A stretch of 64,000 bases of DNA from CBDDIP01 sp965229005. GTDB taxonomy: Bacteria; Actinomycetota; Acidimicrobiia; Acidimicrobiales; Ilumatobacteraceae. The notes under the pieces were generated by a model. The model ran no database searches, had not been told where the DNA came from, and was given only the letters and a program-made list of their open reading frames with translations. The position numbers and the translations under genes are program-made. Of this stretch, positions 51,239 to 60,708 are shown in pieces. The stretch lies in contig CBDDIP010000002.1 in the NCBI GenBank assembly GCA_965229005.1, forward strand, positions 930,001 to 994,000, read 5' to 3'. Position 1 is the first letter of the stretch. The number at the start of each line of letters is the position of its first letter.

Positions 51239-51856
51239 ATGCGATTCCGCTTGATCCCTCGCGACGAGGGCTTCTACCCCCTGTTCGATCAACAGGCGAC
51301 GCTCGCCGCTGACGCCGCCAAGCAGCTCGAGAAGCTGGTGTCGACGCTGCCGATCGTGGCCGAGCGGGTGGAGACGATCGTCGCCGCCGAGCGCGCCGGC
51401 GACGAGGTGATGCGCTCGGTGCGGTCGCGCCTCGAGACGTCGATCGTCACGCCGTTCGATCGCGAGGACATCCAGGCGTTGGCCAACTCGCTCGACGACG
51501 TGCTCGACGAGACGCGCGCCGCTGCCGACCTCGCCCTGCTGCACCACGTGATCAGCGTGCTGCCCGGCTTCAGCGACCAGGTGACGCTGCTGCGGCGCAT
51601 CGCCGACGCCAACGTGATCCTGGTGTCCAAGCTGCGCACCCTGACCGAGCTGCCCGGGCTGCTGGACGAGATCGACCGACTCGAGAGCGAGGCCGACGCC
51701 ACCTACCGACAGATCATGGCCGGGTTGTTCAACGGTCGACACGAGGCGCTCGAGATCCTGAAGTGGAAGGACATCGTCGAGGCCGTCGAACGGGCGATCA
51801 ACGCGGTGGAGACGGCCAGCGACGTGATCCAGTCGATCGCCGTGAAGCACGCCTGA
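51239..51856 (+). CDS. DUF47/PhoU-like accessory protein of the PiT transporter
   Basis: 205 residues, all-helical. FYPLFDQQATLAADAAKQLE at the N-terminus and FDREDIQALANSLDDVLDE carry the acidic metal-binding pattern of the PhoU-related DUF47 family. These proteins are encoded beside PitA-type phosphate transporters and modulate them. The transporter follows three bases after its stop. Confidence 0.9.
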   Translation: MRFRLIPRDEGFYPLFDQQATLAADAAKQLEKLVSTLPIVAERVETIVAAERAGDEVMRSVRSRLETSIVTPFDREDIQALANSLDDVLDETRAAADLALLHHVISVLPGFSDQVTLLRRIADANVILVSKLRTLTELPGLLDEIDRLESEADATYRQIMAGLFNGRHEALEILKWKDIVEAVERAINAVETASDVIQSIAVKHA

Positions 51857-51859
51857 CCC

Positions 51860-52867
51860 ATGGCCACCACCATGGTGGTGATCGTCGTCGCGATCGCCTT
51901 GATCTTCGACTTCGTCAACGGTTTCCACGACGCCGCCAACTCGATCGCCACGGTCGTTGCCACGCGAGTGCTCAAGCCGTGGCAGGCCGTCGTGTGGGCG
52001 GCGAGCTTCAACTTCATCGCCTTCCTCATCCTGCCGCTGAAGGTGGCCAACGAGATCGCCAAGATCATCGACTCCAGCGCGGTCTCGGTCGGACTCGTCT
52101 TCGCCGCGCTGGCCGGGGCGATCTTCTGGAACGTGCTCACCGCATGGCTCGGGCTGCCGTCCTCGTCGTCGCACGCGCTGATCGGCGGTGTCGTCGGCGC
52201 GGGCATCGCCAAGAGCGGCGGCCACGTCGTCAACCTCGACAAGCTGCGTCGCACGGCCGTGTTCATCCTCTACTCGCCGATGATCGGTCTGCTGCTCGGC
52301 TTCACGCTGGTCATCGTCGTGATGTGGCTGGTGCACCGCTCGCGCAAGCGACGTCGCGTCAACCGCACGTTCCGCAGCCTCCAGTTGGTCTCCGCGGCGG
52401 CGTTCAGCCTCGGTCACGGGGCCAACGACGCGCAGAAGACGATGGGCATCATCGCCATCCTGCTGATCGGCGCGAAGAAGCTCGACCCGAACGTGCTCGA
52501 ATCGAGCGACGGGTTGCCGCTGTGGATCGTGCTCGGCTGCCACGGCGCCATCGCCCTCGGCACGATGTTCGGCGGCTGGCGCATCGTGCGCACGATGGGC
52601 ACCAAGCTCACCCGCCTGCAGCCGATGGGCGGGGTGTGCGCCGAGTCGGCCGCTGCGGCCACCCTGTTCTTCGCCAGCTACCAGGGCATCCCCGTGAGCA
52701 CCACGCACACGATCACCGGTGCGATCGTCGGCGTCGGCTCCGCCGAGCGCATGTCGGCCGTCCGCTGGAACGTCGCCCGGCGTGTCATGTGGGCGTGGGT
52801 CCTGACCATCCCTGGCTCGGCGGGCGTTGCCGCGCTCACCTACGGCGTCGTCGCCCTGCTGAACTGA
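51860..52867 (+). CDS. pit: low-affinity inorganic phosphate transporter, PiT family
   Basis: 335 residues, about ten membrane helices. Both PiT repeats have their signature: DFVNGFHDAANSIATVV (N-terminal) and SLGHGANDAQKTMGIIA (second half), plus GLPSSSSHALIGG and GIPVSTTHTITGA. It takes up metal-phosphate by proton symport. It complements the Pst system at 32779. Confidence 0.94.
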   Translation: MATTMVVIVVAIALIFDFVNGFHDAANSIATVVATRVLKPWQAVVWAASFNFIAFLILPLKVANEIAKIIDSSAVSVGLVFAALAGAIFWNVLTAWLGLPSSSSHALIGGVVGAGIAKSGGHVVNLDKLRRTAVFILYSPMIGLLLGFTLVIVVMWLVHRSRKRRRVNRTFRSLQLVSAAAFSLGHGANDAQKTMGIIAILLIGAKKLDPNVLESSDGLPLWIVLGCHGAIALGTMFGGWRIVRTMGTKLTRLQPMGGVCAESAAAATLFFASYQGIPVSTTHTITGAIVGVGSAERMSAVRWNVARRVMWAWVLTIPGSAGVAALTYGVVALLN

Positions 52868-52874
52868 GATCGCC

Positions 52875-53057
52875 ATGGACCGCCGCGCCGTCTTCTTCCT
52901 CCTGAGCTTGCTGACCAGCCTGCTGCTGCTGTGGCCCACTCCGCCGGAGCTGCACTGGGTCGGCACGACTTTGGCGATCGCCTTCGCCGTCCTCGCCGCT
53001 GCGTCGTGGGCCGACCACCGCTCGCGTGTCCGGGCCGGCTCCTCGCGCCGTTCGTAG
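52875..53057 (+). CDS. small membrane protein, function unknown
   Basis: 60 residues with two hydrophobic segments (7-20 and 28-45) separated by a Pro-rich turn and a basic C-terminus. It starts seven bases after the transporter stop and ends nine before truA. Family not recognised. Confidence 0.5.
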   Translation: MDRRAVFFLLSLLTSLLLLWPTPPELHWVGTTLAIAFAVLAAASWADHRSRVRAGSSRRS

Positions 53058-53066
53058 ACTCGCTCC

Positions 53067-53840
53067 GTGGCCACCCGTCGAGCTCGGTTCACCGTCGCCT
53101 ACGACGGCGCGACGTTCCACGGCTTCGCGGTCAACGACGGCGTCCGCACGGTGATGGGATCGTTCACCGAAGCAGTCGAGCGCGTCGTGCGCGATCCGGT
53201 TGCGTTCGTCGGTGCCGGTCGTACGGACGCGGGTGTGCACGGATGGGGCCAGGTGATCTCGGGTGACCTGCCCGACGACATCGACCTCGACGGCTTGGCT
53301 CGTCGGCTCAACCGTCTGCTCGGCCCGGCGATCGTCGTGCGCGACGCGGCGTGGACGACCGACGAATTCAGCGCTCGCTTCAGTGCCCAGTGGCGGCACT
53401 ACCGCTACGACGTGTGGGCCTCGCCGGTGCCGAACCCGTTCCGCACTGTGACTGCGTGGCACGTGGTCCAGCCGCTGGACCTCGTGACGATGCAGCTGGC
53501 GTGCGACCCGCTGATCGGCGAACACGACTTCAGCTCGTTCTGCCGCCGTCCGAAGGCGGTCGAGGACCAGCCGACGCCGTCGATGTCCCGGCGGGTCATG
53601 TCGGCGGCGTGGCACCACGTCCCCGACGATCACGGCCCGTCGTTGCTGCGGTTCGAGATCCGCGCCAACGCGTTCTGCCACCAGATGGTCCGCTCGATCG
53701 TCGGCCTGCTCGTCGACGTCGGCGCCGGGCGGACGAAGGCCGGTGAGGTGCGCGGCATCCTGTTGGCCCGCGACCGCCAGCACGCCGGGCAGGTGGCGCC
53801 ACCCCACGGCCTGTGCCTGTGGGAGGTCGGCTACGGCTGA
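53067..53840 (+). CDS. truA: tRNA pseudouridine synthase A
   Basis: 257 residues from GTG 53067. FTVAYDGATFHGFAVN is the TruA N-terminus and FVGAGRTDAGVHGWGQV holds the catalytic Asp; the second half has NAFCHQMVRSIVGLLVDVG. It modifies U38-40 in the tRNA anticodon arm. In many Actinobacteria truA lies after rplQ; here the phosphate pair is in between. It overlaps the convergent gene by 10 bp. Confidence 0.95.
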   Translation: MATRRARFTVAYDGATFHGFAVNDGVRTVMGSFTEAVERVVRDPVAFVGAGRTDAGVHGWGQVISGDLPDDIDLDGLARRLNRLLGPAIVVRDAAWTTDEFSARFSAQWRHYRYDVWASPVPNPFRTVTAWHVVQPLDLVTMQLACDPLIGEHDFSSFCRRPKAVEDQPTPSMSRRVMSAAWHHVPDDHGPSLLRFEIRANAFCHQMVRSIVGLLVDVGAGRTKAGEVRGILLARDRQHAGQVAPPHGLCLWEVGYG

Positions 53841-56038
53841 GCCGGACCGAGGCGGACGGCGACGTTGGTCTCGGACACCGTGGCAGCCTGATCGAGACGC
53901 GGTTCTCGCAGCTGCGTGAGTTGGGCGGTGACGATCGCCGTTCGCGCCGGGAACCACTCGGTGCGAACCCAGGCCACCTCGTCGGACCAGTCGTCGAACC
54001 CGAACGGACCGGCACCCTGCGTCGAACCCCAGCGCGCCGCCTCGGCGCGAACCAGGGGCTGCACCTCGGCGGCTCGCGCGTTCCAGCGGGCCACGGACGG
54101 TCCGGCTGACAGCGCGCCCCCGTCGGCGAGGAGATCGGCAGCTTCGGCGTCGAACACGTCGCGGTACTCCGGCCGTTGCCAGAGCGCCTGGAACAACCAG
54201 CCGGGATTGAAGTGGGCGCGGTCGAAGAACGAGTTGGCCGCGCCGACCGGGAACGGACCCGTCCGATCCACGCTCACGTCGTGGCCGTTGGCGCCGAGCG
54301 AGTGCTCGGCATCGGTGAGGAAGAACTGGAACGCCAAGCCCGGTCCGCGCACGGCGATCCAGTTGTTGGCGCGCAGCTCGCCGAGGAACGCCGACGGCGT
54401 CGCGTCCTCGTTCCCCGTGAGCGCGTTGAGGAGCTGCATCACGGCGAGGCTGCGCAGGTCGACCAGCGCGGCGATATCGACCATCTCCTCGTCGGAGATC
54501 TGCTGATCGCTGATCGCCGCCCACAGCCGGCGCCACTCGTCGTCGTCACCGTCGGTCTCGTAGGTGTAGTCGTCACTGTTCGTCGCGATCACGTCGTAGT
54601 CGGAGGCGACGCCACCGAACATCTCGGCGGCCTGGGTCTGGCTCATCCGTTCGGCGATCATGTAGAGCCCGAAGTACTGGCCGTTGAGAAAGACGTGCAC
54701 CCACCGACTGCGCAACCCCGGCTCGCCGGCGGCGAGCTGTGCGTCGCGGGTCCACAGCTCGCGCAGGAACGTCTCGCTGTCCATGCCGTAGTGCCACGAG
54801 TGGTTCTGTTCGCTGCGCAGGTCGAGCGACACGAACTGGTCGACGTCGTCGTCGAAGAACTCCTCTTGCAATGGCCCCTGGTAGGCGGCGGTGAACGACA
54901 GGCGCAGGCTGTGCTTGGGGTTCCAGGCGCCACGGCTGAACCCGCCCTTGATGCGCACGCCTGCGGCGATCGACCAGTCGTCGCTGCCCGCGCCGAACAT
55001 CTCGGCCGAGGCCGGTCGTTCCGATGCCGCTCCGGACGCCGTGGCGTTCACGTAGATCCCGGTGGTGGGGTTGGTGAGGTTGGCCTGATCGGTGATGATC
55101 GACACGGTGGGTGCCGCCTCGAGCGCGCCGCGCACGAGCGTTCGTTGGGCAGCGATGACGGCGGGATCGAACCCGTACTGCAGTACCTGATCGTTGACCG
55201 GCCCTGCGGGCCAGCCCGGAGCGGTCGCGCCCTGGGCGAGCACGGCGTCCATGTCGAGGAGGGTCACCGAGGCGGGCACGCTCGGTGCGAGTCCAGCCGC
55301 GATGCTGACCGCGCGCAGGAGCGTGGTGCCGGTCACGGAGATCGGCCCGCTGTAGGTCGTGCCGTTCGACGCGCTGGGCGTGCTGGCGTCGGTGGTGTAG
55401 CGGATCGTCGCCCCCGGCTCGGGCGTCGTGATCGTCACGGTCGTCGGGCCGTTGAGGTAGCCGCCGGCACGGTTGAAGGCGGGTGGTCGCGCGCGCTGCG
55501 GGAAGGCAGCGGTGTTGGCCGCTCCGGGCGTCGGGACCTCCAGCGTGCCGATGAGTTCGTTGCTACCGAAGCCGTAGCTGACGTCGACGGTCTGCGCCGG
55601 GAAGCTCGGGGCGTACGACTGCACGACGGCGCCGGCCGCGTTCGTCACCGCGAGGTACTCGCCGCCCGCGGCGAGGGCGAAGTTGGTGTGCAGCTCGGCA
55701 CCGGATCGGTTCTTGTTGCTGGCGAACACGACGAGCCGCTCGCCGGGCCCGAGCACACGTGCGGGCAGCGTCCACTTCGTTGCGTTGCCGGCGCTGTCGG
55801 TGAGGTGCCATCCGGTGATGTCCACGGCTGCGCCCGTCGGGTTCCACAGCTCCAACCAATCGGACGCATCCCCGTCCTCGTCGAGCACGGTGGTCGAGTT
55901 GCTCGCCATCAGCTCGGCGATGACCACCGTCGATGGGGCTGCGTCGGCCGTGGATGGCGGTGCAGCGCCCGGCACGACCCCCGCCGTGAGGGCGAGCATG
56001 ACGACGAGGAGGATCCCGCGAGTCGCTGCCCGTCGCAT
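53831..56038 (-). CDS. secreted lamin-tail / CotH-kinase-like surface protein
   Basis: 735 residues. Signal peptide (1-34), lamin-tail domain (~38-180: VVIAELMASNS, DWLELWNPTGAAVDI, GWHLTDSAG), a short beta domain (~185-265: PEPGATIRYTTDASTPS, like the chitobiase/FN3 C-terminal module), then a CotH region (~300-640: GVRIKGGFSRGAWNPKHSLRL, SEQNHSWHYGMDSETFLREL, VHVFLNGQYFGLYMIAERMS). CotH domains can be atypical kinases of surface proteins; activity here is untested. No membrane or sorting tail is present at the C-terminus. Confidence 0.85.
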   Translation of the reverse strand: MRRAATRGILLVVMLALTAGVVPGAAPPSTADAAPSTVVIAELMASNSTTVLDEDGDASDWLELWNPTGAAVDITGWHLTDSAGNATKWTLPARVLGPGERLVVFASNKNRSGAELHTNFALAAGGEYLAVTNAAGAVVQSYAPSFPAQTVDVSYGFGSNELIGTLEVPTPGAANTAAFPQRARPPAFNRAGGYLNGPTTVTITTPEPGATIRYTTDASTPSASNGTTYSGPISVTGTTLLRAVSIAAGLAPSVPASVTLLDMDAVLAQGATAPGWPAGPVNDQVLQYGFDPAVIAAQRTLVRGALEAAPTVSIITDQANLTNPTTGIYVNATASGAASERPASAEMFGAGSDDWSIAAGVRIKGGFSRGAWNPKHSLRLSFTAAYQGPLQEEFFDDDVDQFVSLDLRSEQNHSWHYGMDSETFLRELWTRDAQLAAGEPGLRSRWVHVFLNGQYFGLYMIAERMSQTQAAEMFGGVASDYDVIATNSDDYTYETDGDDDEWRRLWAAISDQQISDEEMVDIAALVDLRSLAVMQLLNALTGNEDATPSAFLGELRANNWIAVRGPGLAFQFFLTDAEHSLGANGHDVSVDRTGPFPVGAANSFFDRAHFNPGWLFQALWQRPEYRDVFDAEAADLLADGGALSAGPSVARWNARAAEVQPLVRAEAARWGSTQGAGPFGFDDWSDEVAWVRTEWFPARTAIVTAQLTQLREPRLDQAATVSETNVAVRLGPAQP

Positions 56039-56100
56039 CCGTCGACAGTAGTTCGCCTGGGTTTGGCTGCCCTCATGTCGGACATGAGGCCATATTCACG

Positions 56101-57228
56101 TCAGCGCGACGAAGTGGTTCCCGGCGCGTCGGCTCGGACCACCTGCTGCAACCACTGCTCCACCCGGGCGGCAAGCGCTGCCGTGCTGAATTCCTCCTCG
56201 ACGCGCTGGCGACACGCCACCCGGTCGAGCTGGTCGAGCCGCTCGACGGCGTGGACCAGCCCGTCGATGTCGTCCGGTTCGACGAGGAACCCGGTGACGC
56301 CGTCGTCGACGATCTCCGCCGGGCCGCCACGGCGGTAGGCGATCACGGGGACACCGCAGGCCATCGCCTCGATCGCCACGTTGCCGAACGCCTCGATCCA
56401 CTTCGGCGTCATCAGCACGGCGGCACATCCGCCGATCGCGGCCTGCAGCTCGTCGGTCGGCAGGAAGCCTTCGTACGTCACGAGTGCATCGGGATGGTTG
56501 TCGATCGAGGCCTGCCAGCACTCGGGATCCTGCATCAACCCCCAGACGCGCAGGGGCAGGCCCGTCGCCGCGGCGACCGCGAACGCGTCGTCGATGCCCT
56601 TCTCTGGCGAGATGCGCCCGACGAAGCCGAGGTGGCGGGGATGGTCGGCGACGACGTGGACGTCGTAGCGCTCGACGGCGATGCCGTTGCCGATGACACG
56701 CATCCCGTCGGCGATGGCCGGGAACGTGTCGGCCTGGGCGCGACTGTGCACGGCCACCGTGCCCGGTCGAGACGTGACGACGGCGGCGATCACCTCGTCC
56801 ATCGCCTCGTTCAGCGAACCCATGCTGACCAGGTGGGCAAGGGGCAGGTCGAGGAACGGTGTGAGGAAGTACGGCAGCCAGTCGTAGGCCAGGTTGATGG
56901 CGACGTCGAATTCGTCCTGGTGGGCCAGCACCCACGTCCACATGTTGGCCAGCACCGAATCGGCCGGCATCTCCACGGGCACGTCACGCCCGACGGTCTG
57001 GCTGGGAACCTGTGGTGCGCCGGCGATCTGATGCGTGCTGGCACCGACGTGCAGCGAACCAGCGGGAGCGACCACCTCGACGTGGTGCCCCCGTTGCGAG
57101 AGGCCCAGGACCAGGCTGTGCAGGGTCAGCTCGACCCCACCGCCGACACCGCTGCCGAGCGGTCCGACCGGCGTCGACACCACGACGATGCGCAACGGAG
57201 CAGGCTGATCAGCAGGCGACGACGTCAC
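56101..57228 (-). CDS. GT4 family glycosyltransferase
   Basis: 375 residues from GTG 57228, a start chosen because the GT-B fold begins RIVVVSTPVGPLGSGVGGG; a longer frame to 57378 runs into the rplM leader. The C-terminal half has GFVGRISPEKGIDDAF and PKWIEAFGNVAIEAMACGVP (the EX7E donor-binding motif), then AYRRGGPAEIV. It transfers a sugar from a nucleotide donor with retention. Acceptor unknown. Confidence 0.85.
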   Translation of the reverse strand: MTSSPADQPAPLRIVVVSTPVGPLGSGVGGGVELTLHSLVLGLSQRGHHVEVVAPAGSLHVGASTHQIAGAPQVPSQTVGRDVPVEMPADSVLANMWTWVLAHQDEFDVAINLAYDWLPYFLTPFLDLPLAHLVSMGSLNEAMDEVIAAVVTSRPGTVAVHSRAQADTFPAIADGMRVIGNGIAVERYDVHVVADHPRHLGFVGRISPEKGIDDAFAVAAATGLPLRVWGLMQDPECWQASIDNHPDALVTYEGFLPTDELQAAIGGCAAVLMTPKWIEAFGNVAIEAMACGVPVIAYRRGGPAEIVDDGVTGFLVEPDDIDGLVHAVERLDQLDRVACRQRVEEEFSTAALAARVEQWLQQVVRADAPGTTSSR

Positions 57229-57291
57229 CGTGTCAGTCTGTCGAGGTTCACGCCGTCTCGCTCGATCGTGCCGCGCTCTTCCGGGCAGCAG

Positions 57292-57321
57292 TTGCCGGAA
57301 CCCCCGACCAGCCCGTATCCT
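57292..57321 (+). promoter_or_regulatory. sigma70-type promoter of rplM-rpsI-glmM
   Basis: TTGCCG (57292-57297), 18 bp, TATCCT (57316-57321), giving a leader of about 65 nt before rplM. Confidence 0.45.
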
Positions 57322-57392
57322 TGCACGGTTCCGCGGTGGGCTTCCTGCCGCTGGAGATCGTTCATCACCGCAGATCATCCGACAGGTTCGCC

Positions 57393-57839
57393 ATGCCCAC
57401 CTACAGCCCGAAGGCCAGCGAGATCACCCGCGCTTGGCACGTCATCGATGCCGAGGGTTTGGTGCTCGGCCGCCTCTGCACCGAGGCCGCCCGCGTCCTG
57501 CGTGGCAAGCACAAGCCGATCTTCGCCCCGCACATCGACACCGGCGACCACGTGGTCATCATCAACGCGTCGAAGGTCGTCCTCACCAAGGACAAGGCCG
57601 CCAACAAGAACGTGTACCGCTACAGCGGTTACCCGGGCGGCTTGAAGACCGAGACCTACGCCAACCTGATGGGCCGCAAGCCCGAGGATGCCGTTCGCAA
57701 CAGCGTCCGCGGCATGCTGCCGAAGGGGCCGCTCGGTCGTCAGATGATCAAGAAGCTCAAGGTCTACTCCGGCCCCGAGCACCCGCACGCCGCGCAGGGC
57801 CCGGTCGCCCTCGACCTGCCCGCCGCCAAGGCTCGTTGA
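57393..57839 (+). CDS. rplM: 50S ribosomal protein L13
   Basis: 148 residues. RAWHVIDAEGLVLGRLCTEA and the signature AVRNSVRGMLPKGPLGRQM are present. It is an early 50S assembly protein and is paired with rpsI as usual. Confidence 0.97.
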   Translation: MPTYSPKASEITRAWHVIDAEGLVLGRLCTEAARVLRGKHKPIFAPHIDTGDHVVIINASKVVLTKDKAANKNVYRYSGYPGGLKTETYANLMGRKPEDAVRNSVRGMLPKGPLGRQMIKKLKVYSGPEHPHAAQGPVALDLPAAKAR

Positions 57840-57883
57840 GCCCTCCCGAATTTCGCTGAGAACGTAGAGAAGGAACGCCAACG

Positions 57884-58279
57884 ATGGCAACCAAGCCGCT
57901 CACCCAGACCACCGGCCGCCGCAAGGAGGCCGTTGCTCGCGCCCGCCTGCGTCCGGGCACCGGCACGCACACCATCAACGGCAAGGCGTTCGACGCCTAC
58001 TTCACCACTGCGATGCAGCGGATGGTCGTCACCGAGGCGCTGCGCGTCACGAGCACCGAAGAGACCTACGACATCGACGCAACGATGCACGGTGGCGGCG
58101 TCAGCGGTCAGGCCGGCGCTCTGCGCATGGCCATCGCCCGTTCGCTCGTCGAGCTCGATCCCGAGGCCCGTCCGGCACTGAAGAAGGCCGGCCTGCTCAC
58201 CCGCGACTCGCGTCGCAAGGAGAGCAAGAAGTACGGCCTCGTCAAGGCCCGCAAGGCCAAGCAGTACACCAAGCGCTGA
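57884..58279 (+). CDS. rpsI: 30S ribosomal protein S9
   Basis: 131 residues. TTGRRKEAVARARLRPGTG and GGGVSGQAGALRMAIARSL are conserved; the C-terminus ends KAKQYTKR, the tail that reaches P-site tRNA. Confidence 0.97.
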   Translation: MATKPLTQTTGRRKEAVARARLRPGTGTHTINGKAFDAYFTTAMQRMVVTEALRVTSTEETYDIDATMHGGGVSGQAGALRMAIARSLVELDPEARPALKKAGLLTRDSRRKESKKYGLVKARKAKQYTKR

Positions 58280-58289
58280 CCCGCCGTTC

Positions 58290-59606
58290 GTGGCGTCGCT
58301 GCGCTTCGGCACCGATGGTGTTCGCGGTGAGGCCTTCACCGAACTGACCCCGACGTACGTGGCCGCCCTCGGGCGTGCTGCGGCGCGGGTGATCGGCGGC
58401 CGCACGTGGTACCTCGGCCGCGACACGCGCGAGTCGGGTGCCGAGTTCGAGGCTGCACTCGCGGCCGGCCTGATCGCCGGCGGCGCCGAGGTGATGTCGC
58501 TCGGCGTGCTGCCGACGCCGGCCATCGCCTTCCTCGGGCAGGTCGACGGCGTGCCGACGGCTGCGATCACCGCCTCGCACAACCCGTACCTCGACAACGG
58601 CGTGAAGGTCTTCGCCGCGGGCGGCACCAAGCTCACCGACGACGTCGAGGAGGAGCTGGAAGCGGCGATCGAGCCGATCGCCGGCGTGATCGACCTGTTC
58701 CCATTCGAGACGCTCGCCGCCAGTGCGGCGGCCCGCTACGTCGACCACATCCTCGGGTTGACCGGCGGGCACCGGCTGGACGGGATGCGCATCGTCATCG
58801 ACTGCGCCAACGGGGCGATGAGCGACGTCGCCCCGCGAGTCATGCGGGCCCTCGGCGCCGACCTGACGGTGATCCACGCCGATCCGGACGGCCGCAACAT
58901 CAACGACGAGTGCGGCGCGACCGCGCCTGGGTCGTTGGCGATCGCGGTGGTCGCCGGTGACGCGGAGCTCGGGCTGGCCTTCGACGGCGACGGCGATCGT
59001 GTCATCGCGGTCGACCACCTCGGTGACGTCATCGACGGCGACCGCCTGATCGCGCTCGCCGCGCTGCAGCTGCGCGACGCGGGCGAACTCGTCGACGACA
59101 CGGTGGTCGTCACGGTGATGAGCAACCTCGGCTTCCGCCGGGCGATGGAGGCGGCGGGCATCCACGTGGTCGAGACCGCGGTGGGGGATCGTTCGGTGCT
59201 CGCTGCGCTCGATGCCGGTGGGTTCAGCGTCGGCGGCGAGCAGAGCGGGCACATCATCTACCGCCACCTGGCCACCACGGGCGACGGGTTGCTCGCGGGC
59301 ATCCGCCTGGCCCAGCACGTGCACGAGCGCGAGCGGCCGTTGGCGGAGCTGGCCGGCTCCGTGATGCACGGCTACCCCCAGGTGCTCGTCAACGTGCGCG
59401 TGCGCGATCGCCACCCTGCCGTCGCCGACGAGCTGGCCGCAGAGATCGCCGAAGCGCAAGCCGACCTCGGCGACGACGGGCGCGTGCTCGTTCGTCCGAG
59501 CGGCACCGAGCCCCTGATCCGCGTGATGGTCGAAGCGGCCACGGCCGAGCACGCGCAAGCGACCGCCGACGCGCTGGCCGGCATCGTGCGCGCTCGCTTC
59601 GCCTGA
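58290..59606 (+). CDS. glmM: phosphoglucosamine mutase
   Basis: 438 residues from GTG 58290. RFGTDGVRG at the start, the phosphoserine loop ITASHNPYLDNGVK, the metal loop DGDGDRV and the phosphate-binding RPSGTEPLIRVMVE. It converts glucosamine-6-P to glucosamine-1-P for UDP-GlcNAc. It starts ten bases after rpsI; the enzyme of the step before it (GlmS) is encoded at 60709. Confidence 0.95.
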   Translation: MASLRFGTDGVRGEAFTELTPTYVAALGRAAARVIGGRTWYLGRDTRESGAEFEAALAAGLIAGGAEVMSLGVLPTPAIAFLGQVDGVPTAAITASHNPYLDNGVKVFAAGGTKLTDDVEEELEAAIEPIAGVIDLFPFETLAASAAARYVDHILGLTGGHRLDGMRIVIDCANGAMSDVAPRVMRALGADLTVIHADPDGRNINDECGATAPGSLAIAVVAGDAELGLAFDGDGDRVIAVDHLGDVIDGDRLIALAALQLRDAGELVDDTVVVTVMSNLGFRRAMEAAGIHVVETAVGDRSVLAALDAGGFSVGGEQSGHIIYRHLATTGDGLLAGIRLAQHVHERERPLAELAGSVMHGYPQVLVNVRVRDRHPAVADELAAEIAEAQADLGDDGRVLVRPSGTEPLIRVMVEAATAEHAQATADALAGIVRARFA

Positions 59607-59645
59607 CCTGACCTGACCGAGCCGCAGCCCGGTTACCGTCGCGCG

Positions 59646-60272
59646 GTGCCCCGCATGGTCGTCTTGGTCAACGGACTCCCTGCGGCTGGGAAGTCCATGC
59701 TCGCCCCAGAGCTGGCGGCGGGGCTCGGCCTTCCGCTGCTGACCAAGGACGTCATCAAGGAGACGCACGCCGACGTGCTGGGTTCAGATCCACCGTCCGG
59801 CCTGACGCAGCGCGAGTGGAATCGCCGACTCGGCTCCGCAGCGAGCGAAACGATGTGGGCGCTGCTCGGTCGCTCGGCTCCCGGGGCTGTGCTCGAGAGC
59901 TCGTGGCGCGCCGACGTGCGCGGGCGGGTCGAGGCCGGGCTGCGTCAGGCGGGGCTCGCCGGAGCGGCAGAGATCTGGTGCGAGGCACCGCTGCCCCTGC
60001 TCCGAGAGCGGTTCGCTCGGCGGAGGGCATCGTCACACCCGATCCACGGCGCGGCGCCGGACGAGGACGAGTGGGCTCAGATGGTCGAGCACGCCGAGCC
60101 GCTCGGACTCGGTCCCGTGCTCCGCCTGGACACGTCCGGCCAGATCGATCTCGCGGCGGTCGTCGAGTGGTGCCGATCCCACGCATTGGAGGGCGACGTC
60201 AGCGGTGGCGTTCCGCTGACCGTACGACCAGCGCCTGAGCGAGGCACTCGAACGTCGAGCCGTGGAACGTGA
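59646..60272 (+). CDS. P-loop kinase-like protein, substrate unknown
   Basis: 208 residues from GTG 59646; ATG 59655 is an alternative. Walker A is VNGLPAAGKS near residue 10-17, followed by LLTKDVIKETHAD, a layout like small-molecule kinases of the AAA_33/chloramphenicol-phosphotransferase type. LESSWRADV and RFARRRASSHPIHG would form the base-binding and lid parts. The last 74 bp overlap the gene on the other strand. Confidence 0.7.
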   Translation: MPRMVVLVNGLPAAGKSMLAPELAAGLGLPLLTKDVIKETHADVLGSDPPSGLTQREWNRRLGSAASETMWALLGRSAPGAVLESSWRADVRGRVEAGLRQAGLAGAAEIWCEAPLPLLRERFARRRASSHPIHGAAPDEDEWAQMVEHAEPLGLGPVLRLDTSGQIDLAAVVEWCRSHALEGDVSGGVPLTVRPAPERGTRTSSRGT

Positions 60273-60621
60273 TCACGAAGTGGCGCAGCGTCTCGTAGTG
60301 CGGCGGGTTCCGCGGGAAGCATCGCCGGTTCTGCTCGATGATCCGTCGTTTCCAGGACGAGTCGATCACCTCGAAGACGCCGTAGTGACGGAGCCCCGTT
60401 GCGTACAGCGGGTGGCCGTGCAGCGCTTCGTCGTTCGGGTAGCCGAACGTCGAGACCATGCACCGCACCAGGTCGACGACGACGGCGGTTCGATCTCCTC
60501 CGCTCGTCGGCTGCCCGAGGAACGTCAGGGTCGTCGTGAGCTCGTCGGCCTGCAGCCGCGGCTGCGGCGTTCCGGCATCGGGAAGGAACCCGACATCGAG
60601 CGTCTGGACCTCGTCTGCCAT
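60199..60621 (-). CDS. conserved-looking 140-residue protein, function unknown
   Basis: 140 residues from ATG 60621 (MADEVQTLDVGFLP). It is rich in aromatic and His residues: FGYPNDEALHGHPLY, GVFEVIDSSWKRRIIEQNRR, HYETLRHFVITFHGSTFECL. The even, protein-like composition supports a real gene. No signal, membrane helix or known motif is seen. A longer frame upstream reaches an ATG at 60708 that abuts glmS but adds an unconserved Arg/Pro-rich part. It is divergent from glmS. Confidence 0.65.
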   Translation of the reverse strand: MADEVQTLDVGFLPDAGTPQPRLQADELTTTLTFLGQPTSGGDRTAVVVDLVRCMVSTFGYPNDEALHGHPLYATGLRHYGVFEVIDSSWKRRIIEQNRRCFPRNPPHYETLRHFVITFHGSTFECLAQALVVRSAERHR

Positions 60622-60708
60622 GGTCGTCCAGGATGCTCGATCAGTGTCGGTTCCGTCGAGCACACCTGACCGGCCGGGTCGCTGGGGCGTCGGTAACCTG
60701 ATCGTCAT

